A stretch of DNA of 64,000 nucleotides from Albula goreensis (lineage: Eukaryota > Chordata > Actinopteri > Albuliformes > Albulidae), in assembly GCA_022829145.1 (NCBI GenBank), contig CM040761.1:15186245-15250244 (forward strand). Direction: 5' to 3'. Both the position numbers and the translations under genes were made by a program. The notes under the pieces are model-generated. The model was given only the letters and a program-made list of their open reading frames with translations. It did no database searches and was not told the DNA's origin. Positions 29,871 to 47,000 of the stretch are shown in pieces. The stretch's first letter is position 1. Each line of letters begins with the position of its first letter.

Positions 29871-31243
29871 TCCCACTTCTACTTCCACTTCCATTCCCAC
29901 TCACTGACCTGTGGAACTGCTTTAATAAATTCTTACAATCTGCTCCTGTCTCTCTGCCTCTCGTCTCCTTCCCCTTTTGATGCTGAAGCTGAGGGTCGTG
30001 ACCTCTGATGTGTCCCTCTCCCCGGAGGACCTGGCTGATGTATTTGACCTCTTCAAGGTAAAAGCAGGCTCCCTACATTCAGCCAACTCCTGAAGTTAAT
30101 GTTTATGTGTGTGTGTGTGTGCGCGTGGGGGAAGGGGTAAATAGTGGATAAAAAGTCACCTGTGTCTATGTGTGTCTCATAAACACGGCAGTGAAACCTT
30201 TCACTGACTCAACTCTACTCAGTTTGCACTTCTTGGTGGCATCTCATATCTGTCTGACACTGACACAGACTGAAAACCTGCCTCCTTATGCTACATCTAG
30301 GTTGCTCTCTCCAAATAACAATGTTTGGTTTAATTCCAGGTACTGGACAAAGAATTGGAATATGTCAGGATATATTTTTGCATAGCATAGCCTACTCTGC
30401 CTCTTACTGTTTACATTGTTGCTGGCTGTAATAGAGTGAACTAATGTGTCCTTATCTGTAGCTACTGCTGCCCTAATAAACCTACTTCTTAACGTACAAT
30501 GTTTGTTTTGTATGTTTCTATAGATAAGAACATTGGTTAAATGGATGTAGTGTAATGATGAATAAATAAATGGATAAATTATGCTGGGTCTGGATGGACT
30601 GCACAGCTAAATTTCATCTCAACATAAACTTAATGTCTTTAATTTAATAACTCAGAGCTCATACTCGCTTCCCAGTATTTAAGCACCCAGATCATCGGCG
30701 CCCATAGCAGCCATCCATAATTACCTCAAATCCTTAGGCCCTTACTTTTTACACATACATATTGTATGTTGCATTTGTGTGTGTCTGCTAATTCTCTGTA
30801 GTGAGTGTGTGTATGTGTCCTACCTCCCTGTCGTGCTTGTGTGTGAGTCTGTTTTAAATACCTCACTGTAGTGAGTATGTGTGATTATACTTCCTTATTG
30901 TGGTGGGTTTGTGTGTTTGTGCTTCCTCTTTGTAGTGATTTTGTGTGTTTGTGTCACAGACGGAGTATTTCATCAACCTGTACTGGGGTGTAGGAGCAGG
31001 CGGGGCAGGGGGCGAAGCTCTGAAACACCATGACCCAAGCCGGTCGTATGTGGAGCAGTACCGGATCGACCGGCCGCAGTTTAAGAGTCTGTACCAGCTG
31101 CTGGCACCGTGGCTGTGCGGTCCACACACAGACACCGTGGCCCACCGAACATTCAGCCTGCTGGACCAGCACCAAGAGTCACTCATCAACTTCAAACACT
31201 TTGCCAGCTGGCTGGGTAGGTCACACACTGAGGTGGTGGTGTG

Positions 31244-31284
<41 letters not shown>

Positions 31285-33875
31285 ATGCATAAGTCCATGC
31301 GTATGTGTATGTGTGAGCCTGCACGTACTGCATTGCTGAAAGTGCCTATGTGTTTGTGTGCTTACATGTGTTTGTTAAAAAGCATCCATGAACGTGAAAA
31401 GGAAGGCAGACGAAAAGAACTAGCCTAAAGATGAATCAGGGGACCCGCAGGCTGCAGAGCTCATCCGAGATCGGCTGTGTTTTCACCAGCCATAGCGCCA
31501 CAGGGAGCTCTTTGCACAAATTGACTCCGGAATGGCATGTCATTTCTCTCCACGTGACATTCTCAGCATGGCAGTAAATAACCTCCAATTGCTCTGAGAC
31601 CTCAGTTCTGCTCCAGTTCAATTCAGCTCTGGCTGTTTTATTGGCCCGTCAGAAATGCGCTGATCCACCAGAGTGCTTGCACATTAATGAGTGCAAGTAA
31701 TGAGTTCAGCAAACAAGGCTTATGCTTTCCAAGAAGTCAGAACCAAATACTGCTGATTAAAGAAGTGGATTGCGAAGTTAGTGAACTGTGAGATGGCACA
31801 CAAAGTATAAAACATGTGTACTAGAACCTCAGGAACAGGGGTGGTTTGTAATCTGAAGGTCTGTAAGTGATACCAAAGCACAAAAAAATTCTTTATTGAT
31901 TGAAATCATTACTTACCTTATGTAATTGTCCCCTTATTTTTAAATACTCTTGATTTTGTTGCTACCAACAGTCATTTTGGGTAGGAACTCTTCTTTAATG
32001 AGAGGAAACAGTCGACCGATATAGAGGCAGCATCTGTTGCATCAACTGATGCACAAAATATGTGTTTTATTGTATTTGGCACAAGTTGTTAGGTGTAATG
32101 GAATTTATTTAATCATCATACAGAACTGGGCTTTTCAGTGGAGACCTAGATGCTTTAAATATGGTGGGACATATTTTTGCCTTTTTGCACAAATGATAAT
32201 AAACCTAATATGAAGCTAGATAATTGTTATTTTATTTGTTTTGAGAAATATCCTTATTTCCCTCTATTTAACTGTGTATAATGTCATCTAGCTTGGTGCG
32301 CAGTGTAGCTGTATGTTTCTGTGCCTGACACATTTGTAGTTTGACATTTGCAATTTTACAATCAATTCGACCTCTTTCAAAATCTGTCAGATCTCCTGTA
32401 TTGCTTCAAAAACTCATGTTAAAGAGTTTATTCCTAAATGTTTTATAGCAGAAATATTGAGTAACTGGTATTGATATAAATATGACGTGTACTGTTTTTG
32501 TGTATCTGGTCTATATAGTCGTTTTGGCCTTAATCCTGAGCTCAGAGGCAATATTGTACTGTGATGGATTTTTCTGCAGTAATAGTGTGAGTTATGTGTC
32601 CCTCAGACACGCTGTACTGCGGGGAGCTGAATGAGAAGATCCGGCTGCTGTATCGTCTTCACATCCCCCCAGGTACTCATGCCTGACATCCCATAATCCC
32701 ATGCTGTGTGGAGTCACATCGTTTATAGAGCAGCAACAGATTTGTAACCTACATATTGTGTTTTGATCTCGTCCAGCTCTCACCGAGAATGAAGACGATC
32801 CCTCCCCATTGAAGAGCCCTCTGCTCTCCACTACCAGGCCTCTTTATGTGGAAGGAGGTCCCAATGGTAAGACCCAGGCCATCAGCACTTCACTACTGCT
32901 GTACAGAGCCACTGAAACACAGCAGAGAAACACCTTCCTGACAGACAGAGTCAGTTTTTCAGTGAGCAGGAAGAGAGCGAGAGTGTGAGAATGAAGGAGG
33001 GATAATGTGAGTCAGAGAGTGGGAGAAGGACAACAGATAGAGTGGTTCTGAGGCTGTTACCATGGTGATGAGCCTGTTGACAGACAGGTATGGCTGACTC
33101 AGTCAGGCCTCGCTCAAATCAAGAAAAAGGGAGGAAGTGAGGGGTTTTTACCGAGGAAGGAGGGGAGAGAGGAGCATAATTAACCTATTCTTAATGTTAA
33201 GAGCTATTTGATGCAATAGGACTTAGTTCTGAGAACTGACATGTGCTGTTTTTGTGAAGGAGAAATGAAGGGCTACCAGGAACAGCTCAAACAAATGCTG
33301 AAGGATCTTGCCAAGGAGAAGGAAGAGAATGTGGAGAAACCCCTGCCCATGATGAACCAGGTGATCCTTAGAGAGATCATGCTCAGTTATATGGTTATTC
33401 ATTGAAACAACACTCGGACTAAACTACCCAGTGACAGTAAGCTATTCAACTTGTACCTCTGTCTGGTTAACCTGTCCTTTTTGCCTTTTCCCTTTTACAG
33501 AGAGAGTTCATCCAGTTCTGTAAGACCCTTTACAGCATGTTCCATGCAGACCCAGAAGAAAGTGAGCTGTTCCAGGCTATTGCCACGGTAACCAGCCTGG
33601 TCCTGCAGATTGGGGAGGTGGACCACCGAAGTCGGTGCTCTAAGGAGGAAGGTGGGGCCACAGGCCAGGAGGAAGTCCTCCAGCCTGGCAGAACAGGCCC
33701 AAAGAGTGAGTGGACGGTCAGCTTTGCCCAGATCCTGGCCTCCCTCCTCACCGAGCAGTCACTGGTCAACTTCTTTGAGAAGCCCACCGACCTAAGGGCC
33801 AAGATCAGCTCAGCCCGGGAGAGGCAGTATCACGAGCGGGTTGGCCTGCTGGTGATCCAGCAGGGGCCTGGCTGA
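16175..33875 (+). CDS. tbc1d8: TBC1 domain family member 8, Rab GTPase-activating protein (20 exons, two apparent frameshifts)
   Basis: Putative Rab-GAP. Exons: 16175-16301, 20869-20979, 21469-21587, 22163-22391, 22574-22814, 23730-23937, 24535-24731, 25177-25335, 25701-25851, 26412-26625, 27765-27882, 28940-29225, 29362-29488, 29721-29819, 29989-30057, 30960-31215, 32607-32672, 32777-32866, 33260-33360, 33501-33875. The sum is 3343 nt, two short of 1115 codons; human TBC1D8 has about 1140 aa. It starts [14 protein letters not shown] like the family. Two GRAM domains lie at about residues 145-212 and 285-353, then the TBC domain at about 505-690 with both GAP fingers: Arg in IERDLHR (about 551) and Gln in YCQ (about 586). 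A degenerate EF-hand follows (about 885). [17 protein letters not shown] and [13 protein letters not shown] favour TBC1D8 over TBC1D8B. One base is missing in exon 7 (24545-24566) and one in exon 10 (26450-26454); as written, both give early stops. Assembly error or recent inactivation cannot be told apart here. Confidence 0.93.
16889..16966. repeat. (GT)n microsatellite
   Basis: About 39 uninterrupted GT dinucleotides in tbc1d8 intron 1. It is likely polymorphic. Confidence 0.95.
19673..19760. repeat. Degenerate TTCAA/AATTG simple repeat
   Basis: Imperfect short-period repetition of AATTGAATT / TTCAATTCAAT-type words in tbc1d8 intron 1, directly after a CT-rich run. The pattern is low complexity with no gene content. 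Confidence 0.6.
21850..22162 (+). repeat. tbc1d8: About 300-bp polypyrimidine-rich tract before tbc1d8 exon 4
   Basis: The intron 3 segment leading into the acceptor at 22161-22162 is overwhelmingly C and T, many times longer than a normal polypyrimidine tract. It has no short repeat unit. It serves as the splice tract, but its length suggests a diverged CT microsatellite. Confidence 0.7.
24840..25140. mobile_element. Degenerate teleost interspersed DNA-transposon-type repeat
   Basis: The stretch contains recognisable diverged words of a repeat common in fish genomes: ACAAAGTATGTAGCCCTTG, TGTGTGATTTTCTGC, CCTGTGTGAGAATATAATCA and GTAGTTACTGATCAACCTCTC. I recall these words from many teleost introns but cannot assign the family. 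It lies in tbc1d8 intron 7, ends about 35 bp before exon 8, and has no coding capacity. Confidence 0.65.
29832..29864. repeat. (AC)n microsatellite
   Basis: About 16 AC units in tbc1d8 intron 14, starting about a dozen bases after the exon 14 donor. Confidence 0.9.
31245..31282. repeat. (GT)n microsatellite
   Basis: About 18 GT units in tbc1d8 intron 16, about 30 bp after the exon 16 donor. Confidence 0.9.
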
Positions 33876-36340
33876 ACCAAACCAAACCAAATCAGGCCTC
33901 ATCTGATCAGCAACACAACTCCTGGCTCCTGATTACTGATGAGCCTGTAAGGATGCATCAACTGAAGAAACGTCTTTGTGCCTTTATTTGAGCGCCTGAC
34001 TGCTCATCTCCCTGGTGACAGACAGCTGAGTGGGCCTACAAAAGGAGAATAGACAGTACCTATTTGGATCTGGGACCTAAGCCAAATTTCATAGGAATCT
34101 AAAAATGACAGCGCACTTTTTTTCTGTCCGAGACTTCTGCTGTGCCTCTGAGATACGCCCCTCTGTTCTGCAGGGGTCTTTCTCACATCTCCTGCATGGG
34201 ATGCACTAAACAAGAACCACATAGCATTAGTGTGTGTATGTGTGTGCTTTTCAAAGAAGATTTTTTTTTAATGACATGCCTTAAAATATAAACCATTTCC
34301 TTCTGACTGGTACAATGCAACAACAAGAAACAACTTTAAAGCCATTATCTCTCTCACACACAAACATACAAAATGCATGCAAATGCATATATACTATATT
34401 ACACAGTCATGTACACAGACTGTCATTGATGGCAAAAAGTACATTTGTACACTGACAGGGAGGGACCGACATCGTGACACAGCGGGGGGGGGGTTGTGTT
34501 GATTAAAATCCTGAATCCCAAAGCCCCATGTAGCCTGGATTCAGCCAAAGGAAGTGGTCTCTGATCCCTATACCAATGCAAGATACATTTTGGACCATGT
34601 AGGAAAACCCTTCTCAATGATTAGCATAATATGACACAGCACAGAAACATATCTGGATCATGCTTAGCATTCGTGTATAACTTTAAATGTTTCATGAAAG
34701 GTGATACATGCATGCTTCACATTCATTCATGTATACTCCAGTGCAATTAATTTGGCCGTCATACAGATTGACTCCCTTAGCTTTGCAGTGTGCCTGAGCG
34801 GGCCAAACCCATAGGATGATTGGACCAGAGGAGTCAGAAATAGCTATGATTGGACCATAGGAGTCAGAAATAGCTATGATTGGACCAGAGGAGTCAGGAA
34901 TAGCTGATGATTGGACCACAGAATTCAGGAATGGCTGAAGAAATGATTTATGCCAGGGTGAACCACATTTCTGTTGAACAGGAAGTGCCTGTAGGGGATT
35001 GTAAACTAAGGTGGAAGTTTACGTTCAGCTTTGATGTTTAAGCCTTGGGGAACAGGACAGTGTTTGTTGTCAGCCGCATGTAGTCCATGTAGCCTTTGTC
35101 ATGTCATTTACATTTCTTGAATCTTTATTTTATGGGAAACCATTAAACCTGTGTAGCCTTATGATGTATCCTGATATGTCAATTAAGAGAAATTATAGGA
35201 AGGAAACAGGAAAAGTAACACATTTTGTATTCTTTGTGAGGATTTGTTTTCTGATATTGTGCTGCCTGCCTGATTGGAAATTCTTTCTTCATATGAACCC
35301 AATTTAAATGTGATGAATTTATGAACAGTTTTTTTTTTTTTACTTGAACTTGTGATTGAAAATTGCATTAGATCACAGGAGTACCAAACCCAGCTAAGAC
35401 ATTGTCTTTTCTGTCCATGTAGCCATAATAGCATCGCTGCAGTGTATTAGCTGGGTATAAACTGCTGTTTCAGAAGTATTTATGAACTCTGTGAATCCTT
35501 CATTTACAGTAATTGAGAATGTGAAGCAGGGGTGGTGGCAGAATGACAGATTCATGAGTCCAAAAGTGGGTGGAGCTACTATGAGATCATAATAGATTGA
35601 CCAATGAGAATAAATCAGTATTTTGCAATTGGAAGAGTAAAGTGTGAGATTGATAGCTTCTGTTACAGTAGCTCTAACCATTAGGTGTTCAAAAAACCCT
35701 CATTCACCCTGTAGCAGTCATGCCTTACAGCCTTATGATAGGTCTTGAATGGTCTCATGTTGTACATTAAGACTGAATTACAATCTGACCCAAAGAATCC
35801 CTGTACTAGTCACTTTATACAACACTGCCACAGCACCCAAATCTCCACCCAGAGCTCTTCCATGCAAGTCCAGATCAGTCTAGAACATCATGTGAAGTGC
35901 CCAACGATGAAGAGGCCTTTTATGTATTTTTTATTTTAGGCTTAATTTTTAATGTTTTAAACTTTTCCTTTTTTCTACAGTTGTTTTTATAACATGATTT
36001 ACATAATATTAAAAAAACTTTGGCTTCCATAAAGGGTTCCTTTTTTTAATTTCCATTTCGTCATTTTTATAATTGCACTGTTATCATAGTAAAGTGAAAG
36101 CTTGGCTTGTGGGTTGATAAAACAATGAACACTTTCCTGTGACATTTGCAGAGTAGCCATTTTAACGTCACAGCAAATCGAAAATGATTAATAATTCTGA
36201 CGTTGCTGTGATTTATGACTGACTAAAACAAACAAATAAACTAACGCTCAATCATTACCTCTGAACACTGCAGCCCTATCATTCCAATTTAACCACAATG
36301 TTCCAAACTGCTGTTCAAATTAAACACACAAGGAAATCAA
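33876..36340 (+). other. tbc1d8: tbc1d8 3' UTR / convergent spacer toward rpl31
   Basis: No exon is supported. Candidate plus-strand poly(A) signals are AATAAA at 35609-35614 and 36235-36240. The second lies only about 130 bp from the facing rpl31 poly(A) signal, so long tbc1d8 transcripts could nearly touch the rpl31 3' end. The stretch also holds the 30-bp minisatellite at 34816-34936. Confidence 0.5.
34816..34936. repeat. 30-bp minisatellite, four copies
   Basis: The unit ATGATTGGACCAGAGGAGTC plus CAGAAATAGCT-like sequence (30 bp) occurs at 34816-34845, 34846-34875, 34876-34905 and, after one extra G, 34907-34936. Copies 1-3 differ at one or two positions; copy 4 is more diverged. Each unit contains an ATTGG (inverted CCAAT). 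Confidence 0.92.
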
Positions 36341-36367
36341 GGCAAGACACACTGGTCATTGTACCAT

Positions 36368-36373
36368 TTTATT
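36368..36373 (-). terminator. rpl31: Poly(A) signal of rpl31 (AATAAA on minus strand)
   Basis: TTTATT on the plus strand lies only 22 bp beyond the rpl31 stop codon. The very short 3' UTR is typical of ribosomal protein mRNAs. Confidence 0.8.
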
Positions 36374-36394
36374 TCAGCAGCAATGATAACAATT

Positions 36395-38482
<2,088 letters not shown>

Positions 38483-39224
38483 CTGAAACACAAAACAAAG
38501 GAAGTATCATTGTGGATAAGTCAGCTAACCCTGCTAGACATTCTTCAGTGATAACAAGGACAGACAATTGGATTTTCAGATGTAATCATAACACAGTTGA
38601 GTGCACTCTGCTCACACCATCACTAGGTTAATTCATGATTCCTTCAACAGAAAAACTAACTGGTAAACCAATTTATGGTGTTATAATGGACGTTGCATGG
38701 AGTAGAATACAAGCATGCAGGAGTCTGACAGTTGCTTTATTAATTCAAATTTATCGAGTTAATTTAACGATTAATCATGTTGTCAACACATCCAGACAAA
38801 CCATTGAGCAACTCTTGCGGAGAAATGGAACAAAAGTTGGCTTGGAATTTATCACAACAGTAGTAGGCGGTAACAGCAAGCTAGACTACTGAGGAAATGT
38901 TTTGTCGTTGGCATATTCTGGACATTATACAAGATTCCCCTTAGCCATTTCTAAGTAGTAAAGCACACAAATGGACGGACAACTGATACGTGAATCGTAC
39001 GCTACAGAGACTGAATACACGGAACTTCTCCAGTTCAGTTTAGTCTGTGGTACCAAGTAATCAGTGTTTTTTTCGCCCAAATCTGTACGCATCATTTTGA
39101 ATAACATCATTACATATGTTTAAATGTTGCATTTTACAGCTATACAGTTCACAGATTGCATTCATGCTGTTTTACAAGGGGATGCAATGAGATTACACAA
39201 ACCACTGTGTAGCAAAATACTCAC

Positions 39225-39254
39225 TCTGCTAGTGAGCTAGTACTTGAAAGGAAG
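39225..39254 (-). promoter_or_regulatory. rpl31: rpl31 non-coding exon 1 with 5' TOP start
   Basis: On the minus strand CTTCCTTTC at 39254-39246 begins a 30-nt exon that ends with a consensus GTGAGT donor at 39224. A C followed by pyrimidines is the terminal oligopyrimidine signature of ribosomal protein mRNAs, which places their translation under mTOR control (family knowledge). The start site is inferred from the motif plus donor. Confidence 0.72.
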
Positions 39255-39885
39255 TAGTGAAGGATTCTGGGTAGAATTAAACTCGAAGAACAGAACTGAC
39301 ATCCGTCTAACTTGATGTTTGTCAAAAAGAGAGGTATTCACCAATCTTACATTACACCATTACACTTGCTAATTATATTTTGTGATCTAGAAATGACGAT
39401 GGGTCCGAGTGGTACACAGATGAGAGAACTGTGATTTCCCACTGTATTTCATACAAACATATTATGCACGATTGAACCGCGTTTCCCGTGATGCACATCA
39501 CCGGACTATTTGTCGTAAAAGCAAGACCGAATTGCCATACGTTAGCTTGTTACCTTTTTAAAGCATTGGTGTAAAGTTGTTTGTAAGTGACAGCTACGAC
39601 TTTTAAGGATTTCCATATGATTCTCTAACTTGTTGGACCCTCAGTAACGAACATATATTCGGCAGGCTCAGGGAATTATGGATTAGCTAAACTCACTGGA
39701 CGACGATTAATTTGCGGCACGACGTTTATGAAGTGATGTATTGCTTTTTCTACATATGAAGCTAATTGACTAACAGCAAGAATATTGAATGTATTCTGGG
39801 TATTCGGAGTTAGTATTCGGGGGGAGATTTTGTCAAATAGTTTCAGATTAACTTTTAGTTCACAGAATCTCCCAACAGAAGAAAA
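39255..39885. promoter_or_regulatory. Divergent rpl31-cnot11 promoter region
   Basis: About 630 bp separate the inferred rpl31 start (minus) from the cnot11 start codon (plus). There is no clear TATA box for either gene. A TTCTGGGTAGAAT-like element near 39268 and a TTTCCCGTGATGCAC element near 39482 resemble motifs of bidirectional housekeeping promoters (ZNF143-type); this is weak evidence. Confidence 0.45.
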
Positions 39886-42510
<2,625 letters not shown>

Positions 42511-44046
42511 CACGCCCCATCTGGACTTACACATGCAGTAACACTCTCCCCAGTCTGCAAGATACTGCCTTGCATCAGGGTTACACATGAAGTTTCTTTC
42601 TTCCCAGCCTGACAAAAAAATGCCCTGTCTTTGGACTAATACTTAAAGTTCAGTTTTTTTTTTTATTATTTTTTATTATTATTTAAATATTCTTTTATCC
42701 CCTATTTTGCTTTTATTCCCCAGTTTGGCAAGCCCAGCTCTGGTTGTAAGACTAACCCACATCATGTCATTCCCTGTGATGCATGCATTTGTCTAACTGC
42801 AGATTCTTTCAGCCAATTGAGCTGCGTGACTGCAGCTGACTGCAGGCTCCCAAACGACCACAGGAGGAGGTGTGTGCTGAGCAGCAGGGCAGGGGAGTTA
42901 AGTGTCTCTCCGCAGGGCCAGCGTCCACAGTCAACACTGGAGTGGCCAAGATTCAATTCCAATGTGGGGCCAGTGCACTGAACCTCAGTGCTATCACAGA
43001 ACTTGTTTAAATCCCACTCTGATCTCAGTAAACGTTTGTATTTCTGTTCATTTCTGTGTGAAATATGTGTACATGGTTTTGAAATGGTCAATGGCCTGAA
43101 AGATTTTTTTCTCTACCTGCTGAAGAACCTCAGCTTTACTGACTGATTAAAAGAGTTGCAAGTCGTGCTCATGTGCTGTGTGGTATGCTTGGGTCGAAGA
43201 CGCAGGGTGTGCAGACTGATCTGAGAATCCCAGCTCAACATCCACATCACACTGAAGCCTTGCTCCCTTTCTCAGTGGGCTGTCTTGTGTACTCTGTGTG
43301 TACTCATTTTTAATGAATCTCAAGCCTGATATTTAACAGGGTAAGTCACCTGATCATCTGTGTCTAGTAATCTCTGACTTATAAAGTGAGGTAACAGTAA
43401 ATTAGATTAATTTACAGTATCTGATGAGTAAATATACACTACAGTGCTTGTATACCAGTGTGAAGTGCACCACGATCTTCCAAACAAAATGACCTGCAAA
43501 GTATTTCATTGATACCCTGAATAAGTCCTGTTTATTTTTCTAAAAACATACAAGCCTAAGTTGAATAGTATGTTTCTATGAAAACCTGCTTTACATTCCA
43601 CTGTAGTATATTCAAAACAAGCACAATAAAATCTCGTATTTGTGTTTCTGGAAGACCTAAAACATAAGCTCAAAAAATGTTCCAGATTCCATGGGACATC
43701 ATGTTATACTTTTTAAAATGAATTTTAATTAGTTCACTAAAGCGGAATTGTATTTTGAATTTACATTAATATCATGTACATGACAAGAAATTTTACTTAT
43801 TTCACTTGAAACCTACATCAGTGAATATTATTGGAGTTGAACTGGTTGTACATCTTCAAAAAAATGTTTTCATGAAAATGTATAAAGAAAATGAATTTAA
43901 AAAAAAGGAACTAGCAATTGTGAACAGGAAAAAAGATTGATAAAAACACAAACTCTCATTTGACATTCAAAATGTCCAGTGGGGTTTGGCCAATTCAGTA
44001 CGTCAATAGTTCTGGGATTTGTAGTTTTTCCTTTATGGGGGCGAGC
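42511..44046. other. cnot11 3' UTR and convergent spacer toward cpb2
   Basis: AT-rich DNA without a supported exon. Plus-strand poly(A) candidates for cnot11 are ATTAAA at 43146-43151 and AATAAA at 43625-43630. A minus-strand AATAAA (TTTATT at 43531-43536) could end cpb2, in which case the two 3' UTRs would overlap by about 100 bp. This spacer also contains the junction between the 2q11-like and 13q14-like gene blocks. Confidence 0.5.
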
Positions 44047-47000
44047 TCACTGGGTCTTCCTGCTGACTTTGAGGGCGATGGTCTTCACGGCAGTGAGGGC
44101 CTCATTGCAGGCCTTTGATATAAGTTCTGGGGGCAGCAGGAAGCCGTATCTCCCCATGTCCTGGAGCTCAAATGTAAAGGAATACTCAATGCCAAGGTTG
44201 TAGGCCCAATCATCAGAGCCTCCAGGGGCTAGGTCTGGAGATGGTGGTGAGACAAATGGATGGCAGACAGGAGTTTGAGTTATTGCCGCAATGCAAAACA
44301 GTGAAGACATGGTTTCAGAATTTAACCAATAATTTATACAAACAGTAAATTTAGGAGTGCAAAAATGGATTTAAACTTCCGGATGATGGTTTATGTTTCA
44401 ACAACAGGTGGGCTTTAAAGACATCTGCTGGTGTTAGAAGTCACCATTTGCATCCTGTGAGAATATTTGAAAGCGATCTTACACAGATGACAGTGACATA
44501 CGTACATATGGTTTTGGCTCCAGCTCCATATTTGTATTGATTCCTGTAGTATCTTCTTATATTCATTGCTGCTTCTTTCGCCATCTCATTCTGAAAAAAA
44601 TATTGTGGTTTGTAAAATGCTGTGTGCCCAAGTACTTTCAATCAATATGTCACTTTCACAGTGACAAAGCATTTTGACAGTGCTTTCCAGGGAAGTAAGA
44701 ATCAGAAACAAACAACTCGCATAAATCACACATCCCCTATTATGCAAACCATGTATTTTTTTCTTTTTTTAATACATTTGCAATTGCCTGTGGTTTTGGT
44801 AAGCTAGTCCTGTAGCACCAGATTCACAGTCCTTGCTTTGGAGGAAGACATGTCATACAGTGCTGTTGCAGTCTGCATGGACAATCCTACTGACAAAAAA
44901 CCTGGGTTTGACACTGATCAATACTAGTGTGATTTAACTGGCACCATGCAGAGCTATTGATCACAGCACTGGCACAAGTAGAATTCCATATCAGCCCAGA
45001 GGGTATTTCCTCAGTTTCTTAGCACTGAAAACCTACACCAAAAAACCTATTGAAACAATCTGCAGTTGACCACTCGGTTTTGGCGATGCAGCTCACCAGC
45101 TCATTGTGATTGGCTGCCTCCTGGTAGGAGCATGAGTATGGGAAGAGTAGCATTTGGGAGTAGGAGTGAATGCTAAGATAGAGCTTCATATCATGCTTGT
45201 GGCTGCGCAGGAAGTTAGCCACGGCTTCCGCCTCGGGCTCGGATTCAGGGAACAGACCACAGTAGGTGTCATCGCAGGAGCGGTGGGATGAGCCCATTGC
45301 TGCAGTGAAGTGAGGGTCAGCGGTCAGGCACAAGACACTGCTTTCAATATGGCTTTTCTCTTATGAATCTCTGCTTTGGGTTATTGTACTTACTATTGAA
45401 AAAAGTACTTAATTTATATGCTCCGATGAGATGAGTATAAAGTACTCATTTATTAATTTGTTTGTTATGTATTTATTATTTGATTTTCAGTTATCAGTGA
45501 AAACTGCCAACAACTTACTGCACCAGTTTGCATCAAAATTCCTGTTGAGGTCGGTCCCTGTGCAATAGTTGCCAGGGTGTTTGGAGCGGTTCTTCCTCCA
45601 CATGCGGTTCTGGTTGGAGTGACGGAGATGGATTGCAGTGATACAGCGTGTTTTATGCTCTCAATGAATTTATATTAAATGGGGGCTGTCTTGCCTCAAC
45701 CCTCACCAGTGTATGGCACCTACCCAGGAAACGCACGGTAGCGCTTAAGCCTTACCTTTGTCCAAGTGTATTTATATCCATCAGGGTTCATCACAGGAAG
45801 CACATAGATATCCATGCTGTCCAGAATCTCAGTCATGTCGGGAATTTGATTGTAAAAATCAACAGACTAAAACATGGAAAAGCAGACAGGGAGAGTATGC
45901 CACTGTAGCATGATGTTAAAAACTCTTTTTAAAAATTATTTCACGCTAATGTGGAAGAATCAGCCTTTTAGTTGACAAATTAATTGTTTTTACTTCCTCT
46001 TAAAATAATATCACAATCATGATGTATGTTATTTTGTATTTTAAAGATGTAATGCAATTTTCATGTTTGTAAAGGTACTGAGCAAATTAGAGGGAATTAC
46101 TTTTCCAACTACTTCCTTGAACTACTATGTCATCACTGACTTCCATTTTTTGAGCACTTTTTCAATTTTAATACTTATTTTAACAAATTTATTGGCATTA
46201 CATTGCAGTACATAGATGGCCACAGCATTGTATTTCACAACACCCCTTCATAAGTTACACAGGAAGCATCTAAGCAGAACAGAATGTCAATTGGTAAGAA
46301 TACGGAGCTGACTACTTTGTTGTGTGGCACAGTCTGTGGTTGCAATGTTTAGTTGGTGGTTGGATTACATGATTGAGTGTGGTGTGTAGCTGTGGAGGAG
46401 GGTCTATGATGTAAGTGACCTAAGAACATATATAAGCACATCCCCTGTATTTATGTAAGGATTTATGTAGGGGTGGGACACAGGTGCAGTGTGGGAGCAT
46501 GGTACTGACGTATTGGACAAACCAGAGGCAGAACGCGTGGGAGATCCATTCCCTGGCATGGATCCCACAGTCTATCCACATGGCTCTCTTTGGCTGGTTT
46601 CCTCTCTTTCCTGACAGCTGTGAAAGAAAAAAGCCCCGCTGATGAGAAAGGAGGAAGGATTTCACCTCATCAGGTATAAGCCAGCAGCAAGGACTCTATC
46701 TCTAAACACCCATTGGCTGTTAGGACCTGTAAGTGGAATTGCACAACCTCATTCCAGCCTTAATGATTTAGAACCAGGTCCTCAAGACTGTAGCGTGGGT
46801 CTTCATACAGTCACACAAATGTTCATTTGAAAGATGAACTCAATTGACAGTCAACGATGTGTGATATTTCAACCCATTTTTAACTGGTTGTAGAGAAAAG
46901 TATGAATTTTTTACCTTCAGAACCCATAGTGGTCTTTTCTCAAATGACGAGCCAATCAAAATGGGCTGCACCATATCAGGGTACTGGTGCGTGGTTCTAT

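Noticed and set aside
34692-34919. Repetitive minus-strand protein with a ten-residue repeat
   Set aside because: It arises from the 30-bp minisatellite; no start context or neighbouring exons.
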